Shown: positions 45,071-56,031 of the stretch, in pieces
How the letters are laid out: each line of letters begins with the position of its first letter
Numbering within the stretch: the stretch's first letter is position 1
DNA from: Ditylenchus dipsaci
Lineage: Eukaryota > Nematoda > Chromadorea > Rhabditida > Anguinidae
Assembly: GCA_004194705.1 (NCBI GenBank)
Contig: SADC01000362.1
Coordinates: 1-64,000 of the forward strand
Length of the DNA stretch: 64,000 bases
Direction of reading: 5' to 3'
Made by a program: the position numbers and the translations under genes
The notes under the pieces: generated by a model
Seen by the model: only the letters and a program-made list of their open reading frames with translations
Told to the model about the DNA's origin: nothing
Databases searched by the model: none

Positions 45071-45322
45071 TTAGGTTGGTGCATAAGTTTTAAACCATAC
45101 AAATATTTAAATAAAAATTCATTCACAAAATGACTGGACAAGTGTTTGGAGCCAAATGGTGACTTATCTAAAATAATCAAGCTAAAAGCAATATGCCATT
45201 TTAAAGAAGAGAGTCAGGGCTACAAAACCTATTGTTTGGATTTTGTTATAAGAGAAATTTTGGATAAGAAAATGAATTTTTATTTAAATATTTGTATGGT
45301 TTAAACTTATGCACCAACCTAA
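45071..45322. mobile_element. Mariner-type MITE, 252 bp
   Basis: Terminal repeats TTAGGTTGGTGCATAAGTTT and AAACTTATGCACCAACCTAA are exact inverses at the tips, with TA duplications at 45069-45070 and 45323-45324. The TTAGGTTGGTGCA end is the mariner consensus. The inverted arms continue (AACCATACAAATATTTAAAT), leaving a short non-coding loop. Confidence 0.96.
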
Positions 45323-45457
45323 TAGAATAACGTAGTTTTTTAATGAAGCTACCCCCTCCTGATAGAGCCTCCATCTAAAAGTTTATTTGAAAAATAGAGC
45401 TTGCGTCTCTAATAGAGCCCCTTTTTGCGGAAAAGCCTGATTATAGTTAATTATATA

Positions 45458-45544
45458 CAGTCGTGTCTCGATTTAACAGTCACCCTGGGGACCGACCCAG
45501 GTTATCGTGAAATCGAGGGTGACCGTTAAATCAAGACTCGACTG
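45458..45544. mobile_element. 87-bp TA-flanked MITE
   Basis: CAGTCGTGTCTCGATTTAAC and AGTCACCC are mirrored by GGGTGACCGTTAAATCAAG and ACTCGACTG. Flanking TA at 45456-45457 and 45545-45546. Almost the whole element is arm. Confidence 0.9.
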
Positions 45545-45546
45545 TA

Positions 45547-46953
45547 TAAAAGTTGACTGAAAGTTGACCGTTTATAACCTACAATTTAAGTCTTGTCTAC
45601 AATTTATGCGTTCAGCCTTCGGTTTTGGTATCATGGATTGTTTACAATTATGTGATAACACTGAAGTCAAACGCCAAAGCTGAGTGCTTAACTCTAAAGT
45701 TGAACTTCAAAGAGTGTTTACAATCGTCAATCAAGCCGACGGTGGATGTGACCATTGTAAACAGTCTTTTCAAATCTTGTTAGATTGTTTACACTGTGAA
45801 CTTTATACCTGTAAACTTTACAGGGTATTAACACCTTTCTGATCAAGCTATTTTTTAGCACTACCAATCCTGAGATCAATTCGCCTTTTTGTCATAATGA
45901 ACTTTCTCGCTATCACCTTCTTGAATTAATCCACTCTCCCACAAGCGTACTTTAAAAGGTGGTCTAAAGTAGGTCTTAAGAAGGCATTATTTAGAAAGTA
46001 AACTGTATCTGTTTCGAAGCTAAATAATTTTTCGCTCAATGGATGACCAGCCAAATTTTCGTCAAAGTCAGTGAATCGGAGAGTTGAAAAATAAAGATCA
46101 TCCCCATATTAGAGACCCCCCCCTCTGGCGGCTAGTCAAAAAATAGATACCCTGGGGGTTAATCAGAGGAAATACGGTGAATAACGTGCTTTTTACATTT
46201 TTCGTTTGTATTTTTCGCATTTATAACGAACAAGTAGAAACCGGAATTTTTGTGCGCTATATAAAGTGCCTTGAAATAGCAATTTTTAGTACCGCAGCGG
46301 CTTTGCCGTCGCAATATTTCAGTTTTGAGTATCTGAGACCATTTTTTTATTTTTACTTTTATTTTTAAATTGTCAATAAAAAATGACCTTGACTCTAAAA
46401 TCCCAGTCAAAAATACGGAGTGGGGTGGGGTTGCCGCTCTATTAAAGAAATACGATAGTTTGATGCATGAAAATTGCAGATATTTTTTTACTTCATTTAC
46501 TGTGCTGGCTCATATTTTTGTTCTTCTGGAATATTTTGGAGTCTGAATATCATTTTTGACGTTGCTTAATGTGCATGTTGAATTTTTGAAGGGCTTCTCA
46601 CATAGACCGTAAAGTAAGTTCCACCTAAAAATTTTTTGTTTAAAAAAATTATAGCTACACACTTGAGCCAGTCCTAACGAGTGCTAGCATACCCTTCGCC
46701 AAAGGCTTCGCTTTTAAAAGTTTTATACAACTGCAAAAATTTTCTTAGTTTTTTAATTTTTAGGTGTGGTGAACACAATTTGGAATTTTCGTTTAGGGCA
46801 TGACTATGTCTGTCGCTAATTAAAAAGTATCTAATTAAAGCTATCAGTTTGGGATTCCATTCCAGACAACCAGATTCAGACTAATGGCCCGTTCAAGAAC
46901 TGGAGTTAGAGTCGGAGTAGTACCAAAAAATTATTCTCACTTTTTTTTCTACA
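45547..46953. other. Intergenic with repeat remnants
   Basis: About 45340-45430 and 46110-46460 contain TAATAGAGCCCC, AGAGGAAATACGGTGA and CTATTAAAGAAATACG segments resembling ends of the CCGTATTTTCTCTAATTA family. No gene is seen. Confidence 0.4.
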
Positions 46954-46955
46954 TA

Positions 46956-47119
46956 CAGTCGACCCCCGAAAGTTCTAGCTAGGACACTTTTTTAACCTCA
47001 TTTCTGAAATGTTTTGTCAAATATGATTCTTCAGTTTAGTCGGAAATATCGCAAGGATTCGGATTTTGCCAATTGTTTTTTGAGAAATTATGTGCTTATC
47101 TTATATAGAGCGTCGACTG
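46956..47119. mobile_element. GGAATCCTTGCGAT-family MITE
   Basis: Ends CAGTCGACCCC and GCGTCGACTG are bordered by TA at 46954-46955 and 47120-47121. It contains CGGAAATATCGCAAGGATTC, the family core on the opposite strand. Confidence 0.78.
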
Positions 47120-47184
47120 TATTATGCGTAATCAGAAACTGCCTGTATTAACCTGCAAATTCACCACAGTGAACACGATTCAAA

Positions 47185-47345
47185 AAAATGGACGGCTCCC
47201 CGTCTGCCGTCCGTGTGTTTCTGCCGGCCGTCCTTTTTTCACCAGCGCGTCGGCGTTCGGCCAGCCGTCCAATTTCTATTGCCTGTGTATAAACCGCCTG
47301 CCGTCCCGTCTTGATTTTTTTCAAATTTCTTGGACGTCTACCGTA
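47185..47345. repeat. GCCGTCC-rich cluster
   Basis: GCCGTCC, GGCCGTCC or CCGTC-type motifs occur about eight times in 160 bp, GC-rich against AT-rich surroundings. The pattern resembles subterminal repeat clusters of hAT-like elements, but no terminal repeat or duplication was found. Confidence 0.45.
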
Positions 47346-47592
47346 CCATACTGTTTAAAACATTTTGGGCGGCTGAAAATTTCCGAAAATGGACGAATTT
47401 TTTTTACAAATATCTTTAATAATAATTTTAATTATAATTTAATAACAAATCCAGCCAAATGAGGTGAATTTTCCGTCCCTCATATAAAGATATCCGTTAA
47501 AAATAGAGGTAAGTTGTATACAGCTTCGACTGCAACACAAGTTCTCTTGTCTAAATACAGCTATAAAGATGGAATAATGTTTTTAAAAAAAT

Positions 47593-47797
47593 TCGGTGCT
47601 TATCCTTTATACCGAATACCGCTTTTTCTACTTTTTGTTAAATATTTTTTAAAAGTTTTATATGCTTGAGGGAATTGCAGGGTTATATGATCCAAAGTAA
47701 ACGTAGTATACCATGTTTGAGTTGTCTTGTCTAAATAAACGCGTTTCTGAATAATAGTAACACAAAATGTGGTATTCGGTATAAAGGATAAGAACCT
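47593..47797. mobile_element. MITE with CTTATCCTTTATACCGAATA ends
   Basis: GCTTATCCTTTATACCGAAT at the left is mirrored by ATTCGGTATAAAGGATAAGA at the right. The 150-bp interior has no coding sequence. Confidence 0.85.
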
Positions 47798-47799
47798 AA

Positions 47800-48465
47800 A
47801 ATTCAGCATGTTTTCAATCCTTTCCAAAAAATATCAGGCAAACTTAGCAAAACAGTTAAGTTTTTTATGGTTTGTGTGTCTGCGCCAAATTATCGACTTA
47901 CTTAAACTCTGTCCGCTAATAAACAGAAAGAGGCACAGCCAGGCAGCAGCACACTTTATTTGCTGATGGAGACTATGCGCAACATTCTTTTTAATTTTTA
48001 TCTCTGACCCGAGCTAGAGTCTTGTCTCTCGGGCTTGTCTGCCTTCTTTGTGTGTTCACCCGGCTGTCTACTATCACTATTGGTTAACCTTTGCACGCCA
48101 TTGCCTATGTGTGTGCACGACCAGCGAAAGTGGCAAAACCCTCCAACTTGTTATCTCCTTGCCTGTCTTTTTACGTTGTGCGTACTCTTTTACTCTGTTT
48201 TTCGTTTTGTTTTTGTTGGAGAAAAAGATGTTTTGCTGTGGAGATAATTTTTACTAGAGATGCCTGTGCAGACATCTAAAAGTTCACGTGTGGTTTTTTC
48301 TGCTGCTGAGTTTTGCTTTTAACTCCTTTCTATTTTCTTTTACTTTAAATCAATAAAAAGTTGGTTTAACGGCGGCTTATGTTGATCTTGGTCTTTTTTG
48401 TCTTTGAAATGTCAACTTTCAGGTTCTTCTCTTCCTCAATTATCCTGTTGTCTTACATTAGTTTT
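47800..48465. other. Intergenic, unresolved
   Basis: Several overlapping Cys-rich short frames at 48035-48280 lack recognisable motifs or splice context. I do not support a gene. Confidence 0.35.
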
Positions 48466-48469
48466 GTTT

Positions 48470-48815
48470 AAAAGACCAGAAAACTTGATAAGCACAGCAA
48501 TTTGCGAAAGTTGAATTCGCCCAAGACCGTCGAAATTTTGTCCATAATGTTTTCGAATATTTATTTGGGTGTATTTTAAATTCATTTATTGATGATTCAT
48601 CATTTATTATATTATTTAAACACCGACTCATATAGGACAGTTGTAGGGCCATGGATGTAGGCTGAATAGTCCTATCTTGCAATGTCAGGCAACGTTGAGC
48701 TCGACTAGTGAACGGATCAATATTTTGAAAAATTTTAAACGCCAATAAAAAATAATTCGAGAACATTATTCTAAAAAATTGCCGTGCTTATCAAGTTTCA
48801 TGGTCCTCTAATGGC
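48470..48815. mobile_element. MITE with ACTTGATAAGCAC ends
   Basis: GACCAGAAAACTTGATAAGC and ACAGCAATT are mirrored by AATTGCCGTGCTTATCAAG and TTTCATGGTC. The minus-strand frame inside (about 100 aa) is not recognisable as a transposase. Confidence 0.75.
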
Positions 48816-49810
48816 TTCTAATTCTTTGGAATTAAATGCGTTAAAAAAACTGCAGGCTTGCAAAAAAATTAAGTCGGTAGATTTTGGTAGATTCGCTACC
48901 GAAATTGGTTGAAGTGGAATTCCCTCCCCTTTTTAAAAAAAAGCGGGTACCAGCAAAATTTTCTGAATTTTCCCATTTTTCACTCGTTGTGCTTCAAATA
49001 TAATATTGATGATCTTATACTACTCTTAAATACTGGTCAGAAAACTTGCAGAATCCGAGGTGAGAAGGCAAATAAAAATTTATTTCGAAAAAAGTTGGTG
49101 GTTCCTGATTTTTCTCTGTGTGACGCACGGGCATGCCCTTTTAATGAGACCGTCGACTTCACTTTTATCACGCTTTTAATGGCATAAAAAGAACATGTGT
49201 GCCTTTGCATGACTTTAAAAGATACACAAAAAGTTTCCATTTAAGTTTATTTTCTTTGCAAGCCACCGAAAACCGTCTAGTAAACAATTTTTTTAAGTTA
49301 GTTCACTAGTAGTGGACCTACTCATAAATCTAATCTAACGTATAAATCAATCTTCCGCCCAAAATTTTGCACTGCTATCAGTGTGTTAGACAGGCAGTCA
49401 GAAGGTTATTGCATGTGTGTAGTTAATCGCCTGTTCGCGTGCTCTCTCCCTTGAAATTTCACATTTTGATGCTCTTCTAATAATTAACCTTTTTTATTAA
49501 AATTTACTTTGCTTTGTGGAGATAGCATGCCAGCTGCTTCAACTTCAAAATTCTTTTTATGTTTGTAGATCGCGTTTAATCATATTAGGCGCTGTAATAT
49601 TTTTGCTACTTCAATTATGCGCTTGCATATTTTTCGATTGCAATAATTTAGTTCCCTTGTACTTTATTTCAAGCAAGTTAACCTTCACTTTTAGCCAGTG
49701 AGATGAGCTACAAAATGGGTGGAAAGTTGCCTGAGATCAGTCTCTAAAAAGTGGGTCAAAAACACAATGCCGAGAACACGATTTCAAACTTGGAGACCCG
49801 GGAGTTATTA
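48816..49810. other. Intergenic with MITE remnant
   Basis: The stretch about 48945-49030 is a relative of the 29437-29590 element. Nothing else is supported. Confidence 0.4.
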
Positions 49811-49818
49811 GAATAAAT

Positions 49819-52359
49819 CATGGAACGCAAAAACGGCAAAACGACAAGAAAACGGCAAAATTTTTCAAACAAGAATTAATTTTGAGAACGACGAAAAAAC
49901 GGCAAAATTTATCGAGAGAAAATTTTGCCGTTTTTTAATTCATTTTGCCGTTTTTTTGCCGTTTTCCGAGTTTCGGCATCAACCGCCTATGTTTTGTTGC
50001 TTTTTGATGTCTCTGACCCATATTTCATGGAGAATTAACCCTTCCAGACCTTCGACACACTAATCAATAACACAATCACAGTATTCAAGCTGTTAGATCG
50101 AAAAAAATGCCAGTAAAACTATCAGAATTAACCTGGAGCATGGGATTTTCACTGCCTTTCTGTTTTCCCATATTTTAATTGATAATCACATTTAGACATG
50201 TTTATTTTTAGGCCAATTTCAATGTTCGAAATGGGACGAAGCTTCAGCTGAGCCAACAAGACTGCAGAGGACCAGAATCAGCTAGTTCGACAAGGAATGC
50301 TGCTCTAACCTTCCTTTACTTTTATAGCTTCATAACTCGAGAAGAATAGTAATTACTTGTGTTTCATGTTCTCTAGTCAGGTATCTTCTACTGTTGTGAA
50401 CGCTTTGCACTGTGATCAATTCAACTTACACTGCCTACTACCTGACAAATTCACCAGTACATATAACGTCGAATTTATAATGTATATAACAGAAGTATAG
50501 CCATAAATTTCTGACAGTGGGGGGGGGCACACCATTTTTGGCTATTTTACCTGCACCGTTTTTCAAATTTTCGAAGCCAATTTACTTACAGCATTTAGAA
50601 AAAATCTAGCGTAAAAAAGACCCACGTGCCTCCACCCACACCTCTCTCTGGTTACTCTACTGGTAGCCATGCATGTACATTTTGAAAAAACTATTGACTC
50701 TGTCGACTTTATGAGGTCGGAGTGTCCCTTTCTATGTGCCTGCGTGCTCCATACCCATGACAGTATGGCTAGGCCTTTGTAACATAACTGTCGGAGCATG
50801 TTAACTTTTCTACAAGAGGCTGCCTAGCGAGAGTGGTTATAAGCCACATACTATTCACCATAATTATCTAAGGAATTTAATATCACTAATTTTCAGGTAA
50901 AATGGATCACTGATGTATCTTATTCTGATATAGGAAATTCTGTTTTTTTTTTCAGATACTGCGGTGTTTCAGGTACTGAACGGCTATTCTATCTTATATC
51001 TGAATTATCAAAGTTTTGCTATGGGATGGTCAAGTAGTAGTCACTGTATTAGGTCATTAATCAGGTCAGTACTAGTGTATTCTCTATTCGAAGCTCTCCC
51101 AAAATCCGGAATTTCCTTGACTCTGTCTTTGCGTTTTGACCTATTTTTTGAATCGAGTCTTTTTCGTATAACCCACCGAAAGGTAAGCCAGGTTCACAGC
51201 CACGTTTCGGCATATAACATGTTTTAAGGTTGAAACTGAAAAGTGATACAAAACGCAAAGAATAAGTCCAGGAAATTCTAGATTCTGGGAGGGCTTCTAA
51301 TAGAGAATATACGGGTACTGACCTGATTAATGACCTAATAAGCGATTACTACTTGACTATCACATAGCAAAACTTTAATGATTCAGATATAAGATCGAAC
51401 AGTCGTTCAGCACCTAAAACACTGATCGATAAAAGATCAAAAAACAGAATTTCCTGTATGAGAATAAGATACCTCAGTGATCCATTGTACCTGAAAATTA
51501 GTGATATGAAATTCCGTGTATGATTGGGGTAAAAAAAATATATATTATAACCACTTTCGCTAGGCAGCCTCTTGCATGAAGTTAACGTGCTCCAACAGTT
51601 ATGTTACGAAGGCCTAGCCATACTGTCACGGGTATGGAGCACGCAGGCACATAGAAAGGGACACTCTGACCACATACAGTCGATTAAATCAAGATTTTTG
51701 AACGTACGTGGCTAAATCACGAATTTTATGTTACATTACTGGAGACTTCTTGTCAGATAGTACGTAGTCACAATGTGAACCGCTCATAAAAGTAAAAAAA
51801 TTACCTAATTGGAGAACCTGAAACACAAGTCATTACTACTCTCTTTGAGTTATAAAGCCGTGAAAGTGAAGAAAGGTTAAAGCCTACCAGCATTCACTTG
51901 TGTAATTAGCTGATTCATGTGCTTTGCAGGTTTGCTGGCTCAGCTGAAGCTTATTTGCAACTTGAACACTGAAATTTAACTGAAAATAAATGAATTCTTA
52001 CCTTTGTCCGTCCAGTTCTGGTACCCCAGTCTAATTCTAATGGTTTTTATTAGCATTATTTTTCAACATAACAGCTTGAATACAGCTAATTGTGTTAGCG
52101 ATTTAGTGTACAGGAAGTCTGAATGTATTAATGCTCCATGAAAAATGGGTCACGGATAGCAAAAACTAGAAAAACACAGGCGGTTGATGCCGAAACTTGG
52201 AAAACGGCAAAAAAAACGGCAAAAAAAACGGCAAAATGAATTAAAAAACGGCAAAATTAACTCTCGATAAATTTTGCCGTTATTTTGCCGTTCTTGGAAA
52301 ACGAAATGCCAAAGAAATTTTGCCGTTTTCTTGTCGTTTTGCCGTTTTTGCGTTCCATG
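49819..52359. mobile_element. hAT-like giant fold-back (about 2.54-kb palindrome)
   Basis: The termini CATGGAACGCAAAAACGGC and GCCGTTTTTGCGTTCCATG are inverted copies flanked by exact 8-bp duplications GAATAAAT (49811-49818 and 52360-52367). Both subterminal regions (49825-49970 and 52195-52350) carry many AACGGCAAAA-type motifs. The arms match along almost their whole length: for example AAGCTTCAGCTGAGCCAACA (left) with the minus strand of 51940-51960, and GCTAGGCAGCCTCTTG (right) with the minus strand of 50815-50830. They meet around a roughly 108-bp loop near 51140-51247. Arm identity looks like 75-85%, and the left arm has an extra segment near 50500-50700. No transposase is recognised. 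Confidence 0.93.
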
Positions 52360-52367
52360 GAATAAAT

Positions 52368-52529
52368 ACGGTATGCTCAGCAACAAATATGTATGCTTGA
52401 AATTTTTGGGCTGAATTTGATTAGAATTCCTGATAATTTGGTAGCCAAAAACCATTTTGAAAACCATTTTGTGTCCCTTTACTGGCACGCAATTGTGGGC
52501 AAAAAATAAGTTAAGAATAAATATTGCCC
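52368..52529. other. Spacer between two mobile elements
   Basis: AT-rich, no feature. Confidence 0.4.
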
Positions 52530-52772
52530 TTAAAGGACCATAGTTTTTGCGCGCAGCGATTGTCCCCCGCCAATTCAAATTTTTTCCTTATCATTGAACT
52601 TCTGCATGGATTTTTCAACTTGCTTTCTAACACAACTATACCTAAAATTAAATTCTAGGCCTTGTTTTGTTAGAAACCAAGTTGAAAAATTCGTTCATAA
52701 GTTCAATGATTAGGGAAAAAAATTTGAATTGGCGGGGGACAATCGCTGCGCGCAAAAACCATGGTCCTTTAA
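52530..52772. mobile_element. TTAA-flanked palindromic MITE (piggyBac-like)
   Basis: TTAAAGGACCATAGTTTTTG and GCGCGCAGCGATTGTCCCCC are mirrored by GGGGGACAATCGCTGCGCGC and AAAAACCATGGTCCTTTAA, with TTAA at each edge. The arms continue inward (CCAATTCAAATTTTTTCC, CATTGAACTTCTGCATG). TTAA duplication is the piggyBac hallmark; the class call is inference. Relatives are at 53355-53700 and about 1236-1310. Confidence 0.87.
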
Positions 52773-53354
52773 ATATTCATTTAAAGAAATTTTAAACTTA
52801 TTGTAACTATCCTTTTGTGACGCAGTTGTGATTAGCAAACATTTAACTGCTGATCTTTTGTCTTTGGCTGCTGATAAAAGCAACTGTGTTTCAATTTACC
52901 CTCTAGTCCACCAATTATCCCAAGAAGAGAAGAAAAAGTTGTGCTATGTCTCATATATCGCCTGTTTCCACCCCTTCTATTATTTTAACCCCTAGAATTG
53001 TGGGTGGGAGTTAATCCTTTGATTTGATTAGCAATCAACCAATACTGCTTCAGCAATCAATCAAGTAGTGCTAATGTGTGTTTGTATGTGTTCAATAACC
53101 CCTTTCTTTACACCAATTTTTTTGTTGTTTTTTGTTTTAGATATTTGGCGTGTGAATTAATCGATTTTAATGGCAGAGTGCTTTGTTACCCTCTGCTAAT
53201 TTTTTAATTATGCAATAAAGTAGACTAATAAAAAAATACATATCTTTAATTTTTTTACATTTGATTTTTTATGTCTAAATTTATATCTTTGGTTAAGATA
53301 GAATACTTTATTTACAAAAGCAAACTTTTTTGAAAATCAAATTTTGTGGTTTGA
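52773..53354. other. Intergenic, no feature recognised
   Basis: AT-rich; no supported gene. Confidence 0.4.
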
Positions 53355-53700
53355 AAATGAGCTTAAAAGACCATTGCCGTCTCCGACAACAGTTGTCCCC
53401 GCCAATTCAAAAACAAATTCCTAATCATTAAACTTCTGTATGAATTTTCTACCTTGGTTTCTAAGAAAACTTTACTTAAAATTAAGTTGTAGGCCTTGTT
53501 TTGTTATAAATCAATAAGGTTGTCGAGTCGAGTACTCGAAATCGAGTAATTTCGAGTACTCGAACATTTTCGAGTATCGAGTCGAGTACTCGAAAATCTT
53601 GAGTGCTCGACAACCCTGGAAATCAAGCTGGAAAATCCGTACAGAAATTCAAGGATTAGAAGTGAAATTTTGAATTGGTGGAGGACAATTTAAATTTCTT
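53355..53700. mobile_element. Second TTAA-family MITE, interrupted
   Basis: TTAAAAGACCATTGCCG, GTTGTCCCCGCCAATTCAAA and AAACTTCTGTATGAATTTTC, then GTAGGCCTTGTTTTGTTATA, follow the order of 52530-52772. The right arm resumes at CAAGCTGGAAAATCCG and ends with TTGAATTGGTGGAGGACAA. The middle is split by the element at 53515-53619. Confidence 0.82.
53515..53619. mobile_element. 105-bp hAT-like MITE nested in the TTAA-family copy
   Basis: Ends AAGGTTGTCGAGTCGAG and GTGCTCGACAACCCTGG match the hAT-style (C)AGGGTTGTCGA terminus. AAATCAA is duplicated at 53508-53514 and 53620-53626 (7 exact, 8 with one mismatch). The body is built from repeated GAGTACTCGA motifs. Comparison with 52530-52772 shows the uninterrupted host sequence. 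Confidence 0.88.
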
Positions 53701-54000
53701 TAAGTTCACGTCGAAAATTTTTATGTCGGAAATTTGATAGTTGTTAAAACAGAAAGATCGAAAAAGTTTGATCTCAAAAGAGACGCAACAAAATTATTTC
53801 GCGAATATTCTGGGCGCTAGTAGCGAATACAAAGCACCAACCACCGCTTACGCTGCCCCCCCACACCAAATTGGTATAAGTACCCGTTCTAGGCTTGCGA
53901 TCAGGGTAGGGGGGACTGAAAAAATGTCTTGCGAACTTTACCCGGGTCTAGAACTAATATTTGGTTACTTTTTACTAGTATCTTAATGGATCAAATTGAA
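53701..54000. other. Intergenic, no feature recognised
   Basis: A short open frame at 53741-53986 has no recognisable motif. It is treated as chance. Confidence 0.35.
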
Positions 54001-54001
54001 A

Positions 54002-54674
54002 TGTACCGCCTAATGTGTGAAATTGGCCGCCTTTTCTATAAATTTGGCAGCCTTTTTTAAATTTCAAATAAAAATATTGAAATTGGCCACTTTTTTTTTC
54101 TTGTTAATTTTTTTTTCAAATTTTAGCTTCAATTTGATGGTAATTTTGCCCAGAAGACCAGAATCTTGGATACGTATTGGTATAAAACAATCCTGAACTT
54201 ATAGGAAAAAGTTAGAAAATGTAATCGAAAACACTTAGACGGCTATTTCGGCCTCTACCTGCTAAATGGTTTTTGTGAAATTTTATAATTTTACTTTACA
54301 AATTGACACTTTTTTTCAAATTAGTGAGTAGCCAAAGTTCTGGGCTTTCATCTTTGCTATCATAGAAAGAAAAAATGCCAACTCGTAAAAGCAGAAATTC
54401 AAAAAGCGTTCAAATTACACAAAAACCATTTAGCAGGTAGAGGCCGAAATTGCCATCTAGGTGTTTTCGATCAGATTTTCTAACTTTATCCTATGAGTGC
54501 ACAATTTTTTACACCAATACGTAGCTAAGATTCTTGGCTTTAATTTTTGTTATCATTAAGAGCAAAATTACCATCAAATTAAAGCTAAAATTTGAAAAAC
54601 ATGACTTAACAAGAAAAAAAGGCGGCCAAATTAATAAAAAAAAGGTGGCCAATTTCACACATTAGGCGGTACAT
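54002..54674. mobile_element. Palindromic fold-back (GTACCGCCTAATGTGTG ends)
   Basis: GTACCGCCTAATGTGTGAAA and TTGGCCGCC are mirrored by GGTGGCCAA and TTTCACACATTAGGCGGTAC. The arms continue with AGGCCTCTACCTGCTAAATG-type sequence mirrored by CATTTAGCAGGTAGAGGCCG around a centre near 54340. Several TTGGCCGCC/TTGGCAGCC/TTGGCCAC variants sit just inside the left end. The target duplication is not clear. Confidence 0.9.
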
Positions 54675-54935
54675 TCAACATACAGCCTATCTTAATAGGT
54701 AAATTGATGGGCGAAGAGGGGGCGTGGAGGTTACGCTACTAGGGTCAAGCGTGGAAATAAATTAAAACATTTTAAACGTTATTTTAATCTCTGTCAAACT
54801 TTTAATTGTTTTTATGTTTGTTTGTACTACTAAAATTTGAAAATTTTAGTATACCACATTCCTAATTTATCTGATCCAGTATTTATGAAATACCTTTAAC
54901 TATTCTGGATTGTCCACTTAATTAGGCACTTAAAA

Positions 54936-55761
54936 ATGAGCTCAGCGGTGGCATCTCCTTCAGAACCTATGAGCACAAGTTGTAGTGCTGCTGATTTGCT
55001 GGCCAACCCTGCTTCCTCCTTATCTACCTCTTCTTGCACTACTTCTACTAACAAGGTTATCTTCTGCTCCAACTAACACTTCATTTTGCCTTCTAAAATA
55101 CCCTTGTTTCGCCTTTTTGACAGGAAAATCAGTTTAAAAAGTACATTTGGGAGTCTTGTTTCCAAGCTGCCATTTTTCTTCTAATCAGCCCACGCCCCAA
55201 TTTTCAGCACCTATATCTCAACCAAGAGATATTTTTCGCAAAGCTGTTTATTGCGTTTTTTAACTCCTTTTAGATTTTGGTTAAGCTTGGGTTTTGGCAG
55301 GCTGGACTCATTTTGATCCCTTTTCATCATGCGCTTGCCTATCATGCGCTTAAAAAATATAAAAATGCATAAAACAGCCAAAAATGAAATTGGAAAAGGC
55401 TATTTCAAAGAAAACTGAAAAAAAAAATTTACCAATTGCCCCTATATCAAAGCTTTTTGGCACTGTTTCTGCAAAGCTTATTTGCAAAAATTGTTGTGAA
55501 AGCTATGATAAAAGTATGTGTTATCAATGTTATGATTTACAGAAAGTCCACTTGCTCGGGCCCAGCAGCTATTTGGCTACAGTCAGCAGTTCATCAGCTC
55601 CATCTACTATTTCATCAGCATCCATTGCAGTAGCTTCAGCTAATCCTATGGACATCATGAGTTTAGAAACACCACAACTTCTTGCTGGAGTGTCTCCCTC
55701 AACCATGACCACCAGCAATATTCAGCTTCTGGTCAATGGGATGTCTTCTGCAAGTGGTCAA
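54936..55761 (+). CDS. N-terminal exons of an unrecognised Ser/Ala-rich protein
   Basis: Exon 1 (54936-55054) encodes MSSAVASPSEPMSTSCSAAD and a Ser/Thr-rich stretch ending TSTNK at a GTTATC donor. Exon 2 (about 55543-55761, after TTTACAG) continues in phase with KVHLLGPSSYLATVSSSSAP, SASIAVASANPMDIMSLETP, QLLAGVSPSTMTTSNIQLLV and NGMSSASGQ, then a canonical GTAAGT donor. Low complexity of this kind is common at the N-terminus of transcription factors, but no DNA-binding domain is in view. Later exons would lie beyond 55761, possibly beyond the window. The start is tentative and the intron between the exons contains other open frames. Confidence 0.6.
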
Positions 55762-55907
55762 CGTAAGTCCATAATGATGTTAAACAAAGATAAATGCACA
55801 GCAAGAAACTACAATGCACTCTCTTTATAAGGGCAGCATTTCGGACCGGGAAAATTAAGGAGAGTGCCTTCCTGTCAGACCCTATAGGGTTCGTGTGAGC
55901 CGTCGAG

Positions 55908-56023
55908 CAGGATTGTTTAAGCGCCGGCTACCCGGCGGAGCGCCGGCTAAGCGCCGGCGCCGTAAGGCGCTGATTCTGAACTCGGCGGAGCACCGGCTTA
56001 GCGCCGGCGCTTAAACAATCCTG
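55908..56023. mobile_element. 116-bp GC-rich hAT MITE
   Basis: CAGGATTGTTTAAGCGCCGG and CCGGCGCTTAAACAATCCTG are inverted ends, bounded by exact 8-bp duplications CCGTCGAG (55900-55907 and 56024-56031). The interior is built of GCGCCGGC(T) and GGCGGAGC motifs. It lies in the putative intron after the 55761 donor. Confidence 0.93.
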
Positions 56024-56031
56024 CCGTCGAG

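Noticed and set aside
48035..48280. Three overlapping Cys/Phe-rich frames
   Set aside because: No start context, splice sites or domain motifs; overlapping frames in the same region suggest chance openness.
50563..50799. Transposase ORF inside the large palindrome
   Set aside because: The sequence contains no hAT-like blocks (no dimerisation or zinc-finger motifs) and is not conserved in the opposite arm.
52150..52578. 142-residue minus-strand frame
   Set aside because: It spans the AACGGCAAAA repeats at the right end of the fold-back and the neighbouring spacer. The repeats produce the peptide periodicity.
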